Positions 33,001 through 42,000 of a stretch of DNA of 64,000 bases are shown here, one piece after another. The DNA comes from Acidobacteriota bacterium (GTDB lineage Bacteria; Acidobacteriota; Terriglobia; Acidiferrales; UBA7541). A model generated the notes under the pieces. That model did not search any database, was not told the DNA's origin, and saw nothing but the letters and a program-made list of their open reading frames with translations. Position numbers and translations under genes: made by a program. Position 1 is the first letter of the stretch. Every line of letters starts with the position of its first letter. Location of the stretch: NCBI GenBank assembly GCA_003223215.1, contig QHYH01000111.1, positions 31,984 to 95,983 of the forward strand. Reading direction: 5' to 3'.

Positions 33001-33879
33001 GAGAATCTGGGTCAATCCACTTACAACGCCCTTCTTGTGAAGGTCGAGCGGCGCTTCCGCAACGGGCTGAACTTGTTAGCCTCTTACACGTTCTCCAAAA
33101 CGCTCACCGATGCCGATAGCGCTCTGCCAGAGTTCGCGCAATTCTCGGGTGGGGGCTATGGCCAAAATCCGTACAACCTCAGGGGCGAGAAAAGCCTCAG
33201 CTATCAAGACATCCCTCATACCTTCGTCCTGAGTTACCTGTACGAACTGCCTCTTGGGCCAGGGAAGAAATTCGTGAATCACGCGGGAGCCTTAGGCAGG
33301 GCCGTCGGAGGATGGGAGGTAGGAGCTGTTCAGCGATATCAGAGTGGCCAGCCCTTGTCCTTTAGTTGCGCCACCGGAGTACCTGGGTTCTCAACCTACA
33401 TCAGTGGATGCATACGCTTTGACCGGGTACCGGGTCAACCGTTATTGAGTCCGACTGCTGGCTCTTTTGATGTGGGGCAGGTGTTCCTAAACGGCGGAGG
33501 AACCGGTTGCACGGCGAACCCCAACGGAACATTCAGTGCGCCAGCAGGGGTCGCCACGTATTTCAACTGCGCCGCCTTCATCGATCCGAACCAAGGGGGT
33601 TTGGTTGCTTCCCGCGGTTCTTATGCTTTCGGAAACATGCCGCGACTTACCGGCGAGGTCCGAAGTTATCGCTACGTAAACGAAGATTTCTCCATTATAA
33701 AACGCACTCAGATTCACGAGTCGCAGAGCCTCATTTTCAAGGCAGAATTGATCAACGCTTTCAATCGACATGTCTTTACCAGACCCGATACTGGCCCGAC
33801 AGATGGGTCGTTCGGGGGAAGCGGCAGCACGATCGAAGATCCTAGAAAAGTGCAATTTACTTTGCGATTTCAATTCTAA
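30061..33879 (+). CDS. TonB-dependent receptor, Oar type (1)
   Basis: A 1,272-residue outer-membrane receptor. After a leader (hydrophobic part ALALALLAAATAALSQ near 48-62) comes a carboxypeptidase-regulatory-like domain (about 65-150), then the plug (about 155-300, with QIEELPLAV and VTTSTVPADFGRTSGGVESF) and the beta-barrel ending in FTLRFQF with the terminal Phe needed for outer-membrane insertion. The ATG at 30061 follows AGGAGG by 7 bases; an unusually long basic stretch precedes the hydrophobic core, so a start nearer to 30176 is possible. The ligand is unknown, but glycosidase neighbours suggest an oligosaccharide. A strong terminator follows. Confidence 0.9.
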   Translation: MRSVCFATVPLRFFAFPRRFGLASSFDVTRRFDLAWYLALVRYLALALALLAAATAALSQSDRGALAGTILDRSGAVVADASITATGVATGAVYKSTSTSTGAYRIQDMQVGAYDIVVTAPGFKTAKQTGFVIQIGTVAALDITLDPGDVNVEVSVVADMPTLQTESSDVGTVVSTRQIEELPLAVAGTGQSNLRSPEAFVFITPGTTGPGSSDSASGIFQAKLAGGQNFGNEIVLDGASTARADSGSAFDQTAPSVEALQEFKVTTSTVPADFGRTSGGVESFTTKSGTNAFHGTAFDIFRNEGLNANSWFNNLQHQPRNADKKNDYGGSLGGPVWIPRLYNGRDKTFFFFSWEQYRQSQGTTSTTTVPTIDERAGNFASLVNLSNPLGTNPCDATIIYQGQIFDPSTTKTVAGTQCRTVFPGNMVPISAVAQNILNYIPKPTTTDQNQYQNNFVFRANTPILDTTWTVRGDENFSAYDKLYFSFTKRNQDSYNTQPQFPVPVDVRFHHPFNTDYYRVGWDHFVSGTLLNHLNVGLNRILNSSVSTSADGTDWPVKLGISGAHGPIFPQINFNGGAQGLSNYGTANDDTDSVNSLVAADSVSWSKGRQTIRFGLDWRSFQFSHIDQAHESPGLSFDIGQTAAEPGQGALTGDPFASFLIGALSGVSLAVRSRQPRFISNYYAAFIQDDFKVRRDLMVNFGIRYEVETPRHEASYAQSVISLNVPNPGATTASGTPLLGALIFGGNGPGLSGTSATGARTYLKDFGPRVGFSYAPETLFGRFRNTVVRGGYAIYYAPLSYGDFGVSLTDGFTASPSWGSTDGYSHAFDPKTGNPVLLSTGVPAYPPPPNLDPAQQNGGFGGGFGGPTYVAQSYGRPGMVQNWSFEVEHQLMPDLILSVGYVGSHGTRLRSALAQINDLNPKYFGLGSCLTLTLNNTAGSPCASVTPPFTQFDNLYGSGAIAAQALRPFPQYQNINTDCCLENLGQSTYNALLVKVERRFRNGLNLLASYTFSKTLTDADSALPEFAQFSGGGYGQNPYNLRGEKSLSYQDIPHTFVLSYLYELPLGPGKKFVNHAGALGRAVGGWEVGAVQRYQSGQPLSFSCATGVPGFSTYISGCIRFDRVPGQPLLSPTAGSFDVGQVFLNGGGTGCTANPNGTFSAPAGVATYFNCAAFIDPNQGGLVASRGSYAFGNMPRLTGEVRSYRYVNEDFSIIKRTQIHESQSLIFKAELINAFNRHVFTRPDTGPTDGSFGGSGSTIEDPRKVQFTLRFQF

Positions 33880-33913
33880 ACCTCTGCCGCGCCCAGCCTG
33901 ATTGGATGAGAGT

Positions 33914-33947
33914 CTCCTGTCGTCAGTTCCGCGACAGGAGTTTTTTT
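33914..33947 (+). terminator. Intrinsic terminator after TonB receptor 1
   Basis: CTCCTGTCG (33914-33922) pairs perfectly with CGACAGGAG (33932-33940), followed at once by seven T. It ends the receptor transcript before the TPR gene. Confidence 0.9.
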
Positions 33948-33990
33948 GACGGGCAGCCCCCTTGCGTTGCGGTGGGTATAAGATTTGAGT

Positions 33991-35244
33991 ATGTGGACCA
34001 AGCCACCTGGTTTCCCTAGCGACACAACCTCGCAGTTTCGTCTCTTGAATCATCGACCGCAGGCTGCTTGGTCGGGTCTGATTGGTGCGTTTGCACTCAT
34101 CTACTGTCAATGTTTGGCAGTCGCTCAGACGCCTACGGTTGCTGAAGAATTGCGCCAGGGCGCGGAAGCTCTGCATCAAGGGCGTCTGGAGGATGCCGCG
34201 GAAGCTTTTACTTCCGTTACCAAATCTTCTCCGCAGTTCGCAGAGGCTCACTTCAATCTGGGCCTGGTTCGGGAAGAGCAGGGAAGAAATGAAGAAGCAA
34301 TGGCAAGCCTCCGAAAAGCCATCAGTCTGAAGCCGCGTCTCCGCGGCGCTAATCTTTTCCTCGCTATAGCCGAATATCGCGTGAACCACTTTGACAAGGC
34401 CATTGCCGCCCTGCAGAAGGAGACGTCCTACTACTCCTCCGATGCCAACGCATGGATGTGGCTGGGTGTCGTCCAGCTGGCCGCCGAGAATCCTGCGGAA
34501 GCCGCCGCTGCGCTGGACAAGGCCGCAAGACTCGCTCCGGACAACGTGGACATTCTCTACCACCGCGGCCGGGCGCATCTGCTCGTTTCCAAGAATAGCT
34601 ACGAGAAAATGTTCCAGGTCGATCCGCACTCCTGGCGCGTGCATCAGGTTCTGGCGCAGGCTGACGCGGAAGCAGATCGCCACGAGGACGCAATCGCCGA
34701 ATATCACGCGGCCATCCAGATTGCTCCTAAACAGCCCGGACTGCACGAGGAGTTGGGCACCGAATACATCAAGGCCGGCAAACCGGAGCTTGCTGATGCG
34801 GAGTTTCAGCAGGAACTTGAGATCGACCCAAACAACGTCCTCACGCGCTACAAGCTCGGGACGCTTGAGACAGAGCGCGGCCAAGGCGCCAAAGCTAAGG
34901 AGCTGATTGAAGGAGCAGTGCGACAAAATCCCGGGCTCAAGGATTCTGCGTATTACCTGGGCCGCGCCGAGATGGAACTTGGGAACGGCGAGGCCGCCGC
35001 CGAAGCATTCAATCGAGCCATCTCTGCACCCGATACCGATCCGGAGATCGTCCAGCAGGCTTGGTATCAACTCGGCGTTGTTTACCGGCGGCTACACCGC
35101 GTCGAAGATGCTCAAAAAGCTTTTGCTACTTTCCAACGACTAAAGGACGAAGAAACTCAAAGAATGCAGGGGCGTCTCAAGAAAAAGCGAGAAGCTTCCG
35201 GCCAGAGCGCGGCACCGTCATCCGCCCCTCGGAATCCTCAATAG
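33991..35244 (+). CDS. Secreted TPR-repeat protein (1)
   Basis: A 417-residue protein. A signal-like hydrophobic stretch (SGLIGAFALIYCQCLAVAQ) near residues 30-48 is followed by about ten TPR units, for example AEAHFNLGLVREEQGRNEEAM and LHEELGTEYIKAGKPELADAE, and a charged tail. TPR arrays bind partner proteins or ligands. It lies between a TonB receptor and a GH30 gene. The first ATG is at 33991 (a TTG lies two codons earlier), and no strong Shine-Dalgarno sequence is visible. It is one of four secreted TPR proteins in the window, all near receptor or CRTAC1 genes. Confidence 0.85.
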   Translation: MWTKPPGFPSDTTSQFRLLNHRPQAAWSGLIGAFALIYCQCLAVAQTPTVAEELRQGAEALHQGRLEDAAEAFTSVTKSSPQFAEAHFNLGLVREEQGRNEEAMASLRKAISLKPRLRGANLFLAIAEYRVNHFDKAIAALQKETSYYSSDANAWMWLGVVQLAAENPAEAAAALDKAARLAPDNVDILYHRGRAHLLVSKNSYEKMFQVDPHSWRVHQVLAQADAEADRHEDAIAEYHAAIQIAPKQPGLHEELGTEYIKAGKPELADAEFQQELEIDPNNVLTRYKLGTLETERGQGAKAKELIEGAVRQNPGLKDSAYYLGRAEMELGNGEAAAEAFNRAISAPDTDPEIVQQAWYQLGVVYRRLHRVEDAQKAFATFQRLKDEETQRMQGRLKKKREASGQSAAPSSAPRNPQ

Positions 35245-35331
35245 TCGGAGACTCGCCTCTGGGTTATGCTGGTTCTGCTTTTGCGCTGTTCCTAGAATCA
35301 ACACTTACGCGAGAATCCAAGGGGTGGTGGG

Positions 35332-36807
35332 TTGTCATTGTTAACTAGATTTCCGTTCGCCGCTGGCCTGTCGTTTATCCTGCTGGTGATGTTGCCAGAG
35401 TCTATCGCGCAACAGAAAACCGCATCACCGAACGAGGCTCCCCGTATCGAAGTTGTTGAGTCCTCCGAAGAACAGCATGAGACGCTACAGGAGAAGCCGG
35501 CCCTGACCTTCGGCACAGCGCGCGCGCCAAATCTCACGATCACGGTGAACGACGCGGTGAAGTTCCAGCAGATCGATGGTTTCGGCGCCTCACTCACGGA
35601 TTCTTCTTCATGGCTGCTCTGGAACAAGCTCACCGAGGCTCAGCGCAAGGAAGCCGTCGAGATGCTTTTCAGTCCGAGCAAGGGTATCGGCCTGAGCGTC
35701 CTGCGCCAGCCCATGGGCGCGAGCGATTTTGCGCTTTCCGTTTACAGTTACGACGACTTGCCCCAGGGACAGCCCCTTAGTCCTGGCGATCCCGATCTTA
35801 AGCACTTCTCCATCGATCACGATCGCGCCTACATCATCCCGCTTCTCCGCGAAGCCCTTGCCTTGAATTCCAGCCTGAAGATCATCGCTTCGCCCTGGAG
35901 CCCACCCGGCTGGATGAAAACCTCCGGCTCCATGATCCGGGGCGCCCTTTTGCCATCCGCGTATTCGCCGCTCGCGAAATACTTCGTCCGGTTCGTCGAG
36001 GAATATGAGACCGCCGGCGTCCCCATCTACGCCGTCACCATGCAAAACGAACCGATGTACGTGCCGAATAACTATCCCGGCATGAATATGACCGCGCCCG
36101 AGCAAGCAGAATTTCTGGCAACTTATCTTGGGCCCGCGTTTCGCGATGAACACCTGAAAACAAAAATTATGGTCTTCGACCACAATTGGGATTTAATCGA
36201 ATACCCGATTGAGGTGCTAAGCACTCGGAAAGCCGCTGCCTTTGCGGCTGGCACCGCGACCCATTGTTACGGCGGAAACGTCACCGCGCAAAACGAATTG
36301 CACGAGCGCTTTCCTGACAAAGATATCTGGCTCACCGAATGCTCCGGCGGCGATTGGCAAAAGGGAGATCTTCTCGAGCAACAAGTCCATCTGGTGATTG
36401 GCGCGACGCGGAACTGGGCCAGGAGCGTGGTGCTCTGGAACCTCGCTCTCGATCAGAATCATGAGCCGTTTCTCGGAGGCTGCACGAACTGCCGTGGCGT
36501 CATCGCCGTGAATCATGCCTCCGAGCCTTCGCAAATAGCGCCGACAGTGGATTACACCGCCTTGGCCCATGCAAGCAAGTTTGTCGCGCCGGGCGCGTAT
36601 CGCGTCGAATCCAACACCTTCGACCAAGGCAGCCTCGAGGACGTGGCGTTTCGCAATCCCGACGGCTCGCTCGTCTTGTTGGTGTTGAACAGCGGCGGCT
36701 CGGTCGCGACATTCAACATTGCATGGGCAGGGAAGTACGCCAGCTACAAGCTAGGGGGCGGCGCCGTCGCCACGTTTCGCTGGCACGGTCCGGCGAACTC
36801 TCACTGA
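35332..36807 (+). CDS. GH30 glucosylceramidase-like glycoside hydrolase, secreted
   Basis: A 491-residue family 30 enzyme. A signal peptide (to about ESIAQ, residue 26) is followed by the fold-defining IDGFGASLTDSSSWLL, KIIASPWSPPGWMK, the acid/base Glu in YAVTMQNEPMYVPN and the nucleophile Glu in DIWLTECSGGDWQ. The end is the usual side beta-domain (PDGSLVLLVLNSGG). Subfamily 1-type enzymes hydrolyse beta-glucosyl, beta-xylosyl or beta-fucosyl linkages. The start is TTG at 35332 (or 35338), preceded by AAGGGGTGG. The gene follows the TPR gene by 87 bases and ends in a terminator. Confidence 0.9.
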   Translation: MSLLTRFPFAAGLSFILLVMLPESIAQQKTASPNEAPRIEVVESSEEQHETLQEKPALTFGTARAPNLTITVNDAVKFQQIDGFGASLTDSSSWLLWNKLTEAQRKEAVEMLFSPSKGIGLSVLRQPMGASDFALSVYSYDDLPQGQPLSPGDPDLKHFSIDHDRAYIIPLLREALALNSSLKIIASPWSPPGWMKTSGSMIRGALLPSAYSPLAKYFVRFVEEYETAGVPIYAVTMQNEPMYVPNNYPGMNMTAPEQAEFLATYLGPAFRDEHLKTKIMVFDHNWDLIEYPIEVLSTRKAAAFAAGTATHCYGGNVTAQNELHERFPDKDIWLTECSGGDWQKGDLLEQQVHLVIGATRNWARSVVLWNLALDQNHEPFLGGCTNCRGVIAVNHASEPSQIAPTVDYTALAHASKFVAPGAYRVESNTFDQGSLEDVAFRNPDGSLVLLVLNSGGSVATFNIAWAGKYASYKLGGGAVATFRWHGPANSH

Positions 36808-36814
36808 GTCGAGG

Positions 36815-36840
36815 TTCCCGCTTCGGCGGGAAAGTTTGTT
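36815..36840 (+). terminator. Intrinsic terminator between convergent GH30 and TPR genes
   Basis: TTCCCGC and GCGGGAA form a seven-pair stem (36815-36832) closed by a TTCG loop, followed by AGTTTGTTT. It lies between the GH30 stop and the convergent TPR gene end. Confidence 0.75.
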
Positions 36841-36846
36841 TAACTT

Positions 36847-38982
36847 TCATTGTGGGTCGGGTTGCGGCTGCGGAGATCCCAAAATCAGCGCCTGGTCGCG
36901 TTCCAGCGAGCTGCGACGGAGTTCTTGCGAGCGTGACAAGGCTTTCTTTGCGAGTTCGTTTCGGCCGAGTTTGTGATAGGCCAAATACAACTGATAGTGG
37001 ACGTTCCCGTAATGATCCCGTGGAGCCGCCTTTTCGAGCCTCGGGACGGCATTCGCAAACTGTCCCAGGCGCACGTACGCCGTTCCTAGCAACTCGCTGG
37101 CTTCCGCCAAATCAGGTTGTAGCAGCAAAGCGCGCTGGAGATAGGGTACGGCCCTTTCGTTGTCGCGGTTCTGCACGTAAAGGCGCCCCAGAAGATAAAG
37201 CGCGTGCGTGCGCGAAGGATCGAGTGCCAGGGCGCGCTCCAACTCACTCTGCGCATCACCGTCAGAGTGATTGTCGAGGTAAAGTTGCCCGAGCGCTTCG
37301 TGAAGTTCTGCCTCGCCAGGACGCAACTCCAGCGCTGTCTGATACTCTTTGATAGCACCGTCGGGATCCTGACGAAGGGCGAGGCCTTCCGCGTGAAGTT
37401 GGTGAGCGCGCCAGGAGTTGGGAAAAGATTGCTCGAGTTGCGCGTACGCCGCAGCCCCCAGCGCCTGGTAGGTGCGCGCCAGCCAGTAGCTCGCTTCGGC
37501 ATTTTCGCTGGTGACGCCCTGCACCTGCCCCAATGCATCGGCTGCAAGTTCGTATTGCTGCAACGCGAAATGCGTTTTTCCCAAGAGCAGCCGCTCCGAA
37601 TCGGTCAGAGGCTTTCGCGCTTGCAACAAATCGATGCAGCGAGAGTAGTGATGAGTTCTGCAGGCGTCGCCGCTCGAAGTGGCGTTCGAGTGGGGCGGCG
37701 CATTTTGCGCTTGTTGCCACGCCGAAAAGCCGGCCTCGAAGGATTTCCATTCGCTGTCGGAAAGAGCGTTTTCATTTGCGGCAGCGTAAAGAGCCGCCAA
37801 CAAAAAATGCTTCGGCGCTCCGTCTGGCTCGTTCTGCAGGCGAGACACGGAAGCCTTCGCCGATTCTGGAGGCAGGTCGGTCGAAGGAAAGCTCCGTTGC
37901 CCATTCAAAAATTCAGGGGAGATTTCCCAAGCTTTTGACAGGGATTCTAGGACTGCGGTGGCTTGGCCTTTGGTGAGTTGCAAGTTCGCCAACGCGATCC
38001 ATGCCAACTCATTCGACGAATCGAGCTGAAGCTCCAGGTGGAATTCTTTTTCGGCTTCGTCGAGTTTCCCAGCGTGGAGATAGGTTTGCCCCAGTGAGGT
38101 ATGCGGGCCGGACTGCCGCGGATCGGCGCTGAGCGCCTTCTGGTACTCCTTTACCGCATCCTCCCAACGGTCGCGCTGAAACAAAAGATCACCAAGAAAA
38201 CGGTGCCCCCAAGCCGACTCGCGGTATAAACGGGCTCCCCGAAATGCCAGACGCGCAGACAGGTCGAGATATTCGTGACCGAGCTTGAACCAGGCTTCGG
38301 CCTTGTCGGAATCAAAGGTTGCAATCTGGCGGAATTCTTCGGCCGCGTTTCGGAAGTCCTGTTGGCCAAGGTAAGACGAAGCCAGGGCTTGACGGGCATC
38401 GCGATTCGAAGGATCGAGCTTGAGGGCATGTTGAAGGAAGGGAATGGCCCTCTCCGGCGAGCCTAGTTTGAGGTAATCCATTCCGACAATGACCGTGGGG
38501 CCAAGCAGGTTCGGCCTTTTGCGAAGAGCCTTCGCCAGGTGGCGCACCGCCAAGTCGTATTCGAACAGGCTCTGGTAAGCGAGGCCGAGGTTGACTTCCG
38601 CCTCGACCAAGCTTGGGTCGAGAGCCAGCACTTTTTTGAAATCCTCGGCGGCATGAGTGAAGTCGCCCTGCTTGAGGGCTTGCTGGCCGGCGCGAAAGGA
38701 TTGCTCAATTTGGGCCTCAGATGTTTGCGAGGATACGCGAGCCGGAATAATCGACGAGACAGCAAGGAGAAGGGCAAAAGCCACGCTGGGTTTTCGAAAA
38801 GCCGAGCGAAGCGAGGAGAGATTCTTCGCTACGCGACCAGGCGCACAAAAAAGGTGCGCAAGAAAAGGCCGGGTCGCTCCGCTCAGGATGACAGGGGGGC
38901 GGGGCTTCGTGATGAAACGAGACAGTCTTCTCGGGGCTTTCTTCAGGCAACTCATACGAAAGAGAATTTTAAGCGAGGGCAT
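36847..38982 (-). CDS. Secreted TPR-repeat protein (2), start region interrupted by a repeat
   Basis: A 711-residue frame with more than twelve TPR units in two blocks, separated by a segment near 330-450 that contains four Cys. Units such as AEAWFKLGHEYLDLSARLAF and GPHTSLGQTYLHAGKLDEAEK are clear. The N-terminus is odd: a hydrophobic signal core (SVAFALLLAVSSIIPARVSSQ) starts only near residue 67. Before it, residues about 30-62 are a translation of the repeat at 38799-38894. The repeat seems to have entered the signal-peptide region, leaving either a long non-standard leader or an impaired export signal. Receptor 2 lies upstream, beyond a terminator. Confidence 0.82.
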   Translation of the reverse strand: MPSLKILFRMSCLKKAPRRLSRFITKPRPPVILSGATRPFLAHLFCAPGRVAKNLSSLRSAFRKPSVAFALLLAVSSIIPARVSSQTSEAQIEQSFRAGQQALKQGDFTHAAEDFKKVLALDPSLVEAEVNLGLAYQSLFEYDLAVRHLAKALRKRPNLLGPTVIVGMDYLKLGSPERAIPFLQHALKLDPSNRDARQALASSYLGQQDFRNAAEEFRQIATFDSDKAEAWFKLGHEYLDLSARLAFRGARLYRESAWGHRFLGDLLFQRDRWEDAVKEYQKALSADPRQSGPHTSLGQTYLHAGKLDEAEKEFHLELQLDSSNELAWIALANLQLTKGQATAVLESLSKAWEISPEFLNGQRSFPSTDLPPESAKASVSRLQNEPDGAPKHFLLAALYAAANENALSDSEWKSFEAGFSAWQQAQNAPPHSNATSSGDACRTHHYSRCIDLLQARKPLTDSERLLLGKTHFALQQYELAADALGQVQGVTSENAEASYWLARTYQALGAAAYAQLEQSFPNSWRAHQLHAEGLALRQDPDGAIKEYQTALELRPGEAELHEALGQLYLDNHSDGDAQSELERALALDPSRTHALYLLGRLYVQNRDNERAVPYLQRALLLQPDLAEASELLGTAYVRLGQFANAVPRLEKAAPRDHYGNVHYQLYLAYHKLGRNELAKKALSRSQELRRSSLERDQALILGSPQPQPDPQ
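38799..38894. repeat. Palindromic dispersed repeat element in the TPR gene 5' region
   Basis: The element contains nested inverted repeats: GCGACC (38833-38838) with GGTCGC (38872-38877), and inside GCGCAC (38841-38846) with GTGCGC (38854-38859). Its edges read GAGCGAAGCGAGGAGAGATT on one side and GCTCCGCTCAGGATGACAG on the other. From memory, the TCATCCTGAGCG-type edge is common as a repeated sequence in acidobacterial and related genomes; no second copy is in this window. Confidence 0.55.
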
Positions 38983-39006
38983 TCAGGAGAGGGAACTGGA
39001 GATTAC

Positions 39007-39045
39007 AAAAATGTCAGAGCCGGGCGGGGAAGCCGCCCGGCTCTG
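39007..39045 (-). terminator. Intrinsic terminator after TonB receptor 2
   Basis: CAGAGCCGGGCGG (39015-39027) pairs perfectly with CCGCCCGGCTCTG (39033-39045). On the minus strand the stem is followed by ACATTTTTG. It lies about 30 bases past the receptor stop. Confidence 0.88.
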
Positions 39046-39072
39046 ATGTCAGAAGGCCAGAATTCAGAAACG

Positions 39073-42000
39073 TTAGAACGTGAACCTCAACGCGAACTGG
39101 ATGAGGCGTGGAAGGTTGTATTGGCTGGATACTCGCCCAAAGCTCGAACCTCCACAGCAGCCGGAATCAGGTGGATTGAATTGCGGATGATTGAAGCCGT
39201 TGAAGAACTCAGCCCGGAACTGTGCTCCAAGTCTTTGGTCAGGACCGAATTTTGTATCTTTGAAGAAGGCAAAATCAAAGTTCTTCACGCCATCGGTCCG
39301 AATGTTGGGCTCGGTACGCGAATCGGTGCCGTAGCTGAAGTCGGTGCCCTTAGTGAATACAGAAGTGTCAAACCATTGAGTCAGCCGTTGATTGAGAGAA
39401 CCCGAGGTCAAATGCGACAACGCGGTTCTGACCGGTCGGGCGCAGCCCGTGTTGGGAATGCCGGAGTTGCTGAGGGGCCCCGGGCACCCGCCGATGATGA
39501 TCGGGAAGCCACGCTGGAATGTGACGATGGTGTCGATTCCCCACCCGCTGACCAGCTTATCGGCAACTCCGTTCACGTTGCTTGCATACTTCTTGCCCCG
39601 CCCAAACGGCAAGTCCAGAACGGCTGCGAGAACCAGGCGCTGCGGAACGTCGAAGGCATCCAGGCTGCGCTCGCTGCGGAGATTGTTTGGATTAGCGTCG
39701 TTCCAGCTCACCGGAGAGGCTTCCAACCAATTGATTTCGGAGTTGGTATTGTCGATGAGTTTGGAGACGGTGTAACTGGCAAGCACCTGCGCACCGGCGG
39801 AGAAGCGCTTTTGTACCTTCAGCTGCATCGAGTGGTAGATGGAATCGCGGTTGTCAGGCTCGGCCATGGCCACACCATCGAACTGCGGGAATGGCAAGAT
39901 CAACTGACCTTGCTTTACGGTCGCAACCGTGCCCATACTGCCGGATTGCAAGGGCCCCGTGCAGCCTGTGCAGTTCCCAGCGAACGGGTTGGGCACAATT
40001 TTCGTCAGGGAATTGATTATTGCAGTATTCGCGGCGCTGGGGGCACCGGAGGGTAGAAACTGATCCGGCATCTGGTTGAGGTTCTGATCATGCATGGGCA
40101 AATGGGTGCCCTTGGACCCGGCGTAAGCGATGTCAAACAGCGTATTGCCAGGGAGTTGGCGTTGGATGTCGAAGTTCCACTGCTGCGCGTAGGGTGCAGG
40201 ATTATTCGGCAGGGCCGCTTCGTTGCCATTCCCCTGCACATCGATCAAAGCTTGATTCCTCCCGAAGGGTGGAATGATTCCAAGCGGTTCAGGATTGGAC
40301 AACGGATTCAGAGGTGTAACTCCATCCGACTGCGCAGTTTGCCAAGGTGTCGAGAAGGAGTTGATGAACAGGTTATGCGGAGCATCATTCCACCGCACGT
40401 CTACCGGCAAATAAAAGATTCCATACCCAGTCCGGATCACCGTATTTTTGTCGAACTGGTACGAAATTCCAAGACGTGGTTCTGCATGGTTCCAGTCGGG
40501 AAATGCCGACCGGCTCGAGTGGCGGTTCGAGGCTACCAGGTCATAGCCACCCTTCAGATTGGAGAACGTTTGCCCAGTTGCGGGGTTGACTGTGCTCGCC
40601 AACGCGGGGTCAATCGTTAGCAGTGGACTGGCTTCCGTCGGGTTGTACGCGACGATGCGATTGAACCGCTCCGTCCAGTCCCCTTGCAGGTCCACGCGAA
40701 GTCCCAAATTCAAGGTGAGCTTCCGGGTCAACTGATAGGTGTCGCCCACGTAGAAGGCTTTGTAAAGGTTCTGGTCGGCTGTTCTGGCTGGCTCAACGAA
40801 ACTGCCGCTATCGCCATACCCGAGCAGGAAGGACGCAAAACCGTTCCCGGTTGAACCGTTGACCCCAGCGTTGGGGTTAGTAGGATCGCTAGGGTTGGCA
40901 GCAGTCATCTTAGCGTTGAATTGCAAGAGGCCGGCCGGATTGTTGCTCTGGTAGTAGTTGTTCCGGAGCATACGAAACTCAAACCCGGCCTTTAGATTAT
41001 GCTTACCCATGATGTGAGAGATCGTGGGATTGATGCTGAGAGTGTCGTCCCACGCGCCGATACCGCTGCCCGTTCCCTGAGCGCACCAGCCACCGCCCCA
41101 ATGATTGTCCCCTGAGTTATTCGAGACGCACACCTGCGGGATGTGCGTGTAAGTCATCTGTGGAGTTAACGCCTTCCAGTTCGGACCAAACTTGGACAAG
41201 TCGATGCCTTGGCTCAGCGGCGTACGCAAATAGACGTAACGCGTGTAGCCAATGTGCACGTCCAAAATCGTCTTGGGTGAGAACGCGTAGGTATCACCCA
41301 GGGAAACCTGATGTGCCCTGGTGTCTTCGGTGCAGCGGTCCGTGCAGATTTGGCTAAACGGAGCGTCAGGAAGCGACAAGATATGGTTATGCGTGTAACG
41401 TCCGTAGATTCTCTGTTTGGAGCTTAGGCTATAGTCAATGCGCTCGGTGTACTGGTCCACGTCCCCGCCCGTGCTATAAGCTGTCGCAAAATTGCCGTTA
41501 GGGTTGTTCGTCTGATTGGGCATCGGGAAGTAAGACAAAAGCGCAACGGCAGTGGGATCGAGGCGAGCGGGATCAATGACGTTCGCTTTCCCGTTGAAGG
41601 AGATTTGCGTCCTGCAGATGCTGTTGGTTCCGTTGCAAGCAGGGTTTGTTCCCACACCACTGGTTTTTGGATCGTAAACGGGAAGCACGGAGCTAAGGTT
41701 GCTTGACCCAATTTGTGAAAAGTCTCCGCCACGTTCGGCCGCAGTGGGAACCCACGTCTGAAAGATACTTCCCTTGCGCTGCCGGAAGCCGTCATAAGCG
41801 GAGAAGAAGAACAGCTTGTCTTTGAGAACTGGGCCTCCGACGTTGGCGCCAAACTGATTCTGCGTGAACGGAGGACGCGCAATGCCGCTGCTGTTGGCGA
41901 AGAAGTCGTTGGCGTTCAGCACTCTGTTGCGCAGGAATTCAAACCCGGAACCATGGAAAGTGTTGGTGCCGGACTTTGTCGAGAGATTGATGACGCCGCC

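Noticed and set aside
33487..35070. A 527-codon open frame on the minus strand across receptor 1 and TPR gene 1
   Set aside because: It is antisense to a conserved receptor end, a strong terminator and TPR repeats, and its protein has no recognisable features.
38539..40056. A 505-codon open frame on the plus strand across TPR gene 2 and receptor 2
   Set aside because: It runs antisense to two well-supported genes, has no domain or signal, and crosses a clear terminator.
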